This document shows positions 29,157 to 32,965 of a stretch of 32,965 nucleotides of DNA, piece after piece. The notes under the pieces were generated by a model, which was not told where the DNA came from, did not search any database, and worked only from the letters and a program-made list of their open reading frames with translations. Each line of letters starts with the position of its first letter. Within the stretch, counting starts at the first letter, position 1. Both the position numbers and the translations under genes were made by a program. The stretch is from a virus. The stretch covers positions 1 through 32,965 of IMG/VR virus record IMGVR_UViG_3300025083_000126, one strand, 5' to 3'.

Positions 29157-29369
29157 ACCGTGAAATTAATAAAAATATATATATTTGCAAAACGGTAGCA
29201 GTAAATCTACCTTAAAAATTACAATACTTCAGTTGAGATAGCCTGTTGGATCAGATAGTTTTAGATCGTTTGTTTTTCTAGGGGGGCTTTTTCTTTTCTT
29301 TCTTTTTTCTTCTTTGTAGTTGTTCTGCTTTCTTTCTTTTCTTTTAAAGCTATATACTGTGTTTAAATA
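29157..29369. other. Non-coding gap with polypurine/polypyrimidine tract
   Basis: Between the holin and the second M15A gene. The plus strand has TATATTTG (29180-29187), a GGTAG/CTACC hairpin just after it, and a long pyrimidine tract (about 29285-29347) that begins after GGGGGGC. A rightward RNA starting near 29193 is possible, but no -33 element at the right distance is seen. Long open frames in the tract result from its skewed composition. Confidence 0.5.
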
Positions 29370-29789
29370 TTACTTATGAAGTTTATCACCAAATACTTTT
29401 TCTACACCCCTAGAACCGAAATAACCACCAATTACAATGGATAATAAGCCAGTTATTGAGTTTAATTCTAAACCATAGAACCAACCTATAACATAAGCTA
29501 AAGAGAAGAATATTAAAGTTAAGGGTCTAACGTTAGTAGCCAACCAAGAACCACTACGAGAGTCAGCAACCCATCTACGAGTCACTCCGTCTATCTCAGA
29601 GCGTTCTAAATCAAGTTTCTTTAATGCTACGGTCTTATCCTCCTCCGACATCTCAGAACCTCCTATAATCGCTTGTATGACGTTTCCTGCTAAACTATCA
29701 CCTGCTACAGCTCCTACAACGTCTGGTATTTTCTCTAATAAGAATTTACCTACTTGAGTATCTTTAAATTTCTTTTTTGGATTAGACAT
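29370..29789 (-). CDS. Holin of the 3TM/phage-release type
   Basis: This 139-residue protein has RRWVADSRSGSWLATNVRPL (residues about 71-90), then two hydrophobic segments (TLIFFSLAYVIGWFYGLEL and ITGLLSIVIGGYFG), and ends GYFGSRGVEKVFGDKLHK. This is the pattern of holins for phage or gene-transfer-agent release ('RW..D..SGSWL..NVRPLTL'). It would make the membrane hole that gives the M15A enzymes access to the cell wall. A hydrophobic N-terminal stretch (VVGAVAGDSLAGNVIQAIIG) is weaker. Confidence 0.8.
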   Translation of the reverse strand: MSNPKKKFKDTQVGKFLLEKIPDVVGAVAGDSLAGNVIQAIIGGSEMSEEDKTVALKKLDLERSEIDGVTRRWVADSRSGSWLATNVRPLTLIFFSLAYVIGWFYGLELNSITGLLSIVIGGYFGSRGVEKVFGDKLHK

Positions 29790-29807
29790 AATGTACTACC
29801 CGTAGTA

Positions 29808-30164
29808 TTAGTATGTCCAAACAGAGTTTGGCTTGGAGTCATCGGTATCACAATGGATAAAGGTTTTTGCAACTCCAATACGAGTGAATCCTGCTCTGAT
29901 AAGGGCATTAAGTATAATGTATCTTTCACTTCCAGTTGTGACTGAGATATCTGCTGCTTTACCAATGAGGTGGGAGCTGTTTTCAACTCCTCCAACAAAA
30001 TTATTCCTTGACTTGGTTCTATACCCTGAACTGATTCTAAATGAGATTCCTGCAAGGTCTCTAGCGTGGTCAAGTTTATAAAGAAAGTTACTATCCATAT
30101 TCTTACCTGAATTAGGTAAATCAGGACTGTCAAATTCCGATAAAGAAAAATAATTAAGGTTCAT
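29808..30164 (-). CDS. M15A peptidase, canonical endolysin-like enzyme
   Basis: This 118-residue enzyme carries RISSGYRTKSRNNF, SSHLIGKAADISV (H65, D72) and TFIHCDTDDSKP (H104), the full zinc-binding set of the peptidase M15A family. It probably cuts peptidoglycan stem peptides at lysis. It is the more canonical of two paralogues in this module, and it lies two genes from the EF-hand-like membrane protein. Confidence 0.85.
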   Translation of the reverse strand: MNLNYFSLSEFDSPDLPNSGKNMDSNFLYKLDHARDLAGISFRISSGYRTKSRNNFVGGVENSSHLIGKAADISVTTGSERYIILNALIRAGFTRIGVAKTFIHCDTDDSKPNSVWTY

Positions 30165-30310
30165 ACAAACAAAGCTAATAAAAACATAAGTATAAAGAAA
30201 GATACAAATATGACTTTCATTCTATCAAAACTCTCTCCGTTCCAATTAGTGACGTACCAATCCTTTACCCAATCGATTGCTTTACCACCAAGTTCTTTAA
30301 TCTTATCCAT
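30161..30310 (-). CDS. Small membrane protein in the lysis module
   Basis: This 49-residue frame reads MDKIKELGGKAIDWVKDWYV and ends in one transmembrane helix (VIFVSFFILMFLLALFV). It starts in a TAATG overlap with the 95-residue gene and ends in an ATGA overlap with the M15A gene. The N-in, C-out helix could be a spanin or holin part; function is inferred from the location. Confidence 0.7.
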   Translation of the reverse strand: MDKIKELGGKAIDWVKDWYVTNWNGESFDRMKVIFVSFFILMFLLALFV

Positions 30311-30597
30311 TACTTTCTTTTTTTATCTACTTTTAAATACTCTAAGTCTTTCATAAAATCACGCATTTCTAAGGTTATTTCTCTAACCTCTGCTTCTAAT
30401 GCTCTTTGATTCTTCCAAGTATATTCCTTTTCGTTGTATTTAAGTTTTGAGACCTCTGACGTATTAGCATCTATCTTAGCACTTAGCGTATAGTAAGAAC
30501 CAATAATAGAAGCAAACATTGCACCTATTGTAATAATCTGTGTGATACTGATTGAAACATCAGCTTTACCGTCTCCGTCTAAGTCAATCTTTGCCAT
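30310..30597 (-). CDS. Membrane protein with EF-hand-like calcium loop
   Basis: This 95-residue protein starts MAKIDLDGDGKADVSISITQ. DLDGDGKAD (D5, D7, D9, D13) resembles the first part of an EF-hand or dockerin loop and is followed by a transmembrane segment (IITIGAMFASIIGSYYTLSA) and a long coiled coil (EAEVREITLEMRDFMKDLEY). Similar 'DLD.DGK.D' membrane proteins occur in the lysis modules of Bacteroidota phages and may be spanin-like. Calcium binding is inferred from the motif. Confidence 0.65.
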   Translation of the reverse strand: MAKIDLDGDGKADVSISITQIITIGAMFASIIGSYYTLSAKIDANTSEVSKLKYNEKEYTWKNQRALEAEVREITLEMRDFMKDLEYLKVDKKRK

Positions 30598-30739
30598 TAT
30601 CTCTTAGTTTCTTTGTTATACTTATAATTGTGTACCCTATCGCCAATACTAAAGATATAGTTTGAAGATAAGGATTTGCTTCGCTCACACTAATCCCAAG
30701 TGCAAATAGATTCGTTACTGCTATCTTCAAATCTTCCAT
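30584..30739 (-). CDS. Small holin-like membrane protein
   Basis: This 51-residue frame (MEDLKIAVTNLFALGISVSE, then ANPYLQTISLVLAIGYTIIS) has one clear and one weak hydrophobic segment and a basic tail. It fills the gap between the fibre and the EF-hand-like gene, overlapping the latter by 14 nt. It is likely part of the lysis cassette, possibly a second holin or an antiholin. Confidence 0.65.
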   Translation of the reverse strand: MEDLKIAVTNLFALGISVSEANPYLQTISLVLAIGYTIISITKKLRDNGKD

Positions 30740-30742
30740 TGT

Positions 30743-32965
30743 TTATGCTATTGCTAAATAGATGTAGGTGTTTCCGTTTGTATTCAAATTAGAGTTTGCA
30801 TCATTAAGTGAAAATCCCGTACTACTTGTTGTTAAGCTACTTGAAGTTGATTCCGCATCACTTGACTCTGCAAATAATCTTTTATCATCTCCTCTAATTG
30901 CATCGTGAATCCACCATTGATTTGATGAGGATGTATTTTTAAACATAATAAATCTTGGATCAAATCCTACATTAATTGAATTACCACTTCCTCCTGTCCC
31001 TGTATAACTCCCTACCTTCTGATAACCATCTACTGAATGGAAGCAGTAGGCAATAATAGAACCCCAACTTGTTCCAAATGATGTTCTAAAATGTGTTGAA
31101 TCAATAAATTCACTTGTCACTGCATCTATTTTAGCATCACTTGTATTTAAAAACAAGAAGTCAACACTACCATCTATCTTCTTTGTCATTACATACCAAC
31201 CAAGAGAAGAAGTATCATAAGGTTTAAAAATAACCAATTCAGGTTCTTGTGTTAATCCGTGAGCAGGTCTGTTGTCTCCGTTTACATTTGTTTCGTAGTT
31301 TATTATACTAAAACCTGCCTGAGTATTTACAGATGCTGCATTTAAGGTAGTTGCATTTGCTGAACTTAAACCTGCTGCACTTACAGTAGAATATCCTGTG
31401 CCATCAACATTATAAGTATTAGAATTTCCTCCACCCTTGAAACACCAAGCGACCATAGAATCGTTTAGGTCATTTATATTAATGTAGTATGGACTTCCTG
31501 CGACTGTAAAGCCATTTGAATCAAAAGAAGTAAAGTCATAACCACTTGGAGGGGTAAAACCTTGATTTGGTGTACTTGTAGTTAACATTTCTCTTCCTCT
31601 TGTTGAATCAAATATAGCGAGGTTGTTTATGTCAAATCTATTTTTCACCCAAACCAAATCAGGTTGGAATGCCATACCTAAAAAGTTTATGTTTGTAGGT
31701 GTTCCGTTGTAAGAAGTTGCCTCGTATAATTCAGATGCTTCTGAATCACTTATAATATCGTTAAAGATTCTTACTTGGTCAATATATCCTGTAAAACCTA
31801 CAGCCCCGTGACCAAAGCATTGTGTTGAACCTGAACCTGAATTTGCAGTGCGACTACCTATAGGTTGTCCATTAACATATGCTTTAATAAGACCATTAGA
31901 AGCGTTAGAACTAATTGCAAGATGATACCAAGTATTAGCAGAATATGTCTGCGATGTTATAGTTGCTCCACCAAAATATAATCTATTATCACTACCAAAC
32001 TCAACTTGATTACTGTATCCTCCAATACTTTCAAGATACCAAAGCATATTCCTTTTACCTCCTGTTGTTGCTTTAAAGTAAAATGATACTGAATAACTTG
32101 ATGATATATTCATAGACCCATAAGAGGTGGATGTTTGACTTGCAGTTTGTGCTCCACTTAAATATAATGCCTGACCTAAAATACCATCTCCAAAAGTAGA
32201 AGAACCTGATTGTAATGAAGTGCCACCACTTTTTTCATTAGTTAATCCACCATCTAATTTATAATAATCAGTAAGTGAATTATCCCCAAAAATATCTACT
32301 GTATCTATTGTACTTGCAGTCGTTCCTGTATCATTAGCATCCTCATCTAACTCATATAAAGCAACACCTGAACTATCTCCAAATATATCAGTAGTTGATT
32401 TAGTACTACTTGCGTAGGTTTCTCCATATAGAGTAGTTACTTCAGAAGAAGATAATGCTTTGTTAAAGATTCTTACTTGGTCTATTTTTCCGTTCCAAGC
32501 GGTAGAAGCGGCATCTACTCTTCCGATTCGTATAATGTTTTGAGAAGTCGGAGAATGGTTTGTTGTGCTTGGGGGTGTATAAAGAACTCCATTTATAATA
32601 GCTTGTATTGTATTAGCTGAACTGTCATATACCATTCCAATATGATACCAAGTATTTATTGAAAAAGAAAAGGGTACAGAACCATATTTCGTAGGACCGT
32701 GTATAACTATTTGAGAACTTGTTAACCAAATGTTTCCGTTGTTTGTATTTGCAGACCCATTCATACCTCCAATCGGAGTAGGATATTGATTATAAGAAGA
32801 TGCATTAACCCACATTGACCAACTAAAACTTGTGTTCCCGTGAGAATATGGAATATCTATATAACTACTACTCCCATTAAAAGCAGCACCCTTTCTAATA
32901 TACCCTGTTATCTTTTGTGTCGAGCCATTACCAGTGTAAGTAACGGTCTCGAAGTTCTGTAAAGG
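30743..32965 (-). CDS. LamG-domain tail fibre/adhesin (5' end beyond window)
   Basis: The frame is open from the right edge of the window to the stop at 30743 (740 residues; N-terminus missing). Two LamG/concanavalin-like domains are visible: the first with WYHIGMVYDSSANTI and WNGKIDQVRIFNKALSS, the second with WYHLAISSNASNGLI and FTGYIDQVRIFND. They are joined by repeats of DIFGD...LYELD type. The C-terminal ~310 residues have FQPDLVWVKNRFDIN and IFDSTRGREM, with a second related unit (FDPRFIMFKN, IHDAIRGDDKR), typical of marine phage fibre ends (DUF7483-like). It probably recognises host glycans. It lies at the lysis module, not with the other tail genes. Confidence 0.8.
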   Translation of the reverse strand, partial: PLQNFETVTYTGNGSTQKITGYIRKGAAFNGSSSYIDIPYSHGNTSFSWSMWVNASSYNQYPTPIGGMNGSANTNNGNIWLTSSQIVIHGPTKYGSVPFSFSINTWYHIGMVYDSSANTIQAIINGVLYTPPSTTNHSPTSQNIIRIGRVDAASTAWNGKIDQVRIFNKALSSSEVTTLYGETYASSTKSTTDIFGDSSGVALYELDEDANDTGTTASTIDTVDIFGDNSLTDYYKLDGGLTNEKSGGTSLQSGSSTFGDGILGQALYLSGAQTASQTSTSYGSMNISSSYSVSFYFKATTGGKRNMLWYLESIGGYSNQVEFGSDNRLYFGGATITSQTYSANTWYHLAISSNASNGLIKAYVNGQPIGSRTANSGSGSTQCFGHGAVGFTGYIDQVRIFNDIISDSEASELYEATSYNGTPTNINFLGMAFQPDLVWVKNRFDINNLAIFDSTRGREMLTTSTPNQGFTPPSGYDFTSFDSNGFTVAGSPYYININDLNDSMVAWCFKGGGNSNTYNVDGTGYSTVSAAGLSSANATTLNAASVNTQAGFSIINYETNVNGDNRPAHGLTQEPELVIFKPYDTSSLGWYVMTKKIDGSVDFLFLNTSDAKIDAVTSEFIDSTHFRTSFGTSWGSIIAYCFHSVDGYQKVGSYTGTGGSGNSINVGFDPRFIMFKNTSSSNQWWIHDAIRGDDKRLFAESSDAESTSSSLTTSSTGFSLNDANSNLNTNGNTYIYLAIA

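Noticed and set aside
29279-29347. Lysine-rich open frames (KEKKESRTTTKKKKERKEK) on the minus strand
   Set aside because: Two frames are open because the tract is almost pure purine. Neither has a usable start, and one lies directly behind the holin stop. Composition effect.
29750-30133. 127-residue frame overlapping the M15A gene and holin start
   Set aside because: It lies in another frame of the clearly conserved M15A enzyme and has no pattern of its own.
1-32965. Lysogeny genes, tRNAs, insertion sequences, attachment sites
   Set aside because: None seen. No integrase, repressor, transposase or cloverleaf pattern was found by reading; a virulent lifestyle is possible but the window is incomplete.

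Overview
The window is part of the genome of a tailed bacteriophage. It is AT-rich, and every protein gene I can support lies on the minus strand, so transcription runs from right to left. The host is most likely a member of the Bacteroidota, probably a marine or aquatic flavobacterium. The reasons are the gene families (baseplate, portal, ERF, 'CGCDERK' and DUF2693-like proteins of the kind seen in flavophages), the near absence of Shine-Dalgarno sequences, and two promoter-like sites matching the flavobacterial pattern TTG-N17-23-TAnnTTTG. A tape-measure protein is present and no tail-sheath gene is seen, which suggests a siphovirus-like particle. I see no integrase, repressor, tRNA or CRISPR array. 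Both ends of the window cut through virion genes.

Layout in the direction of transcription (right to left). (1) 32965-28791: a 5'-truncated LamG-type tail fibre or adhesin, then a lysis cassette. The cassette has small membrane proteins, two paralogous M15A peptidases and a holin. (2) 28632-18401: replication, recombination and packaging. In order this holds an ERF annealing protein, an SSB-like protein, a RecA-fold ATPase, three PD-(D/E)XK nucleases, a sigma-factor-like protein, a MazG-like protein, a stand-alone DnaA domain IV protein, a probable small terminase, a methyltransferase, the large terminase and an HNH endonuclease. Many tiny genes are tucked between them with ATGA or TAATG overlaps. 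(3) 18400-17918: an AT-rich non-coding region with two families of short repeats. (4) 17917-16069: a small island with a DUF2693-like protein, a Gp88-like protein and unknown genes, ended by a terminator. (5) 16068-15363: a second non-coding region. It carries the same two repeat motifs and what looks like a complete rightward promoter-to-terminator small RNA unit. (6) 15362-1: the structural operon. It starts with a tail assembly chaperone that appears to use a programmed -1 frameshift, continues through neck, tail and baseplate proteins to the tape measure, and then runs through protease, scaffold, capsid, tail tube, portal and connector to virion or fibre genes.

Working together, modules 1 and 2 would replicate, recombine and package the genome and lyse the cell, and module 6 builds the particle. 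The sigma-like protein may connect the early and late programmes. The points most worth a second look are the frameshifted chaperone, the paired repeat modules, the predicted rightward small RNA, a promoter followed directly by a terminator before the recombination genes, the paired M15A peptidases (one with an altered zinc ligand), the MIDAS-bearing virion protein, and a structural gene order in which tail genes precede head genes.
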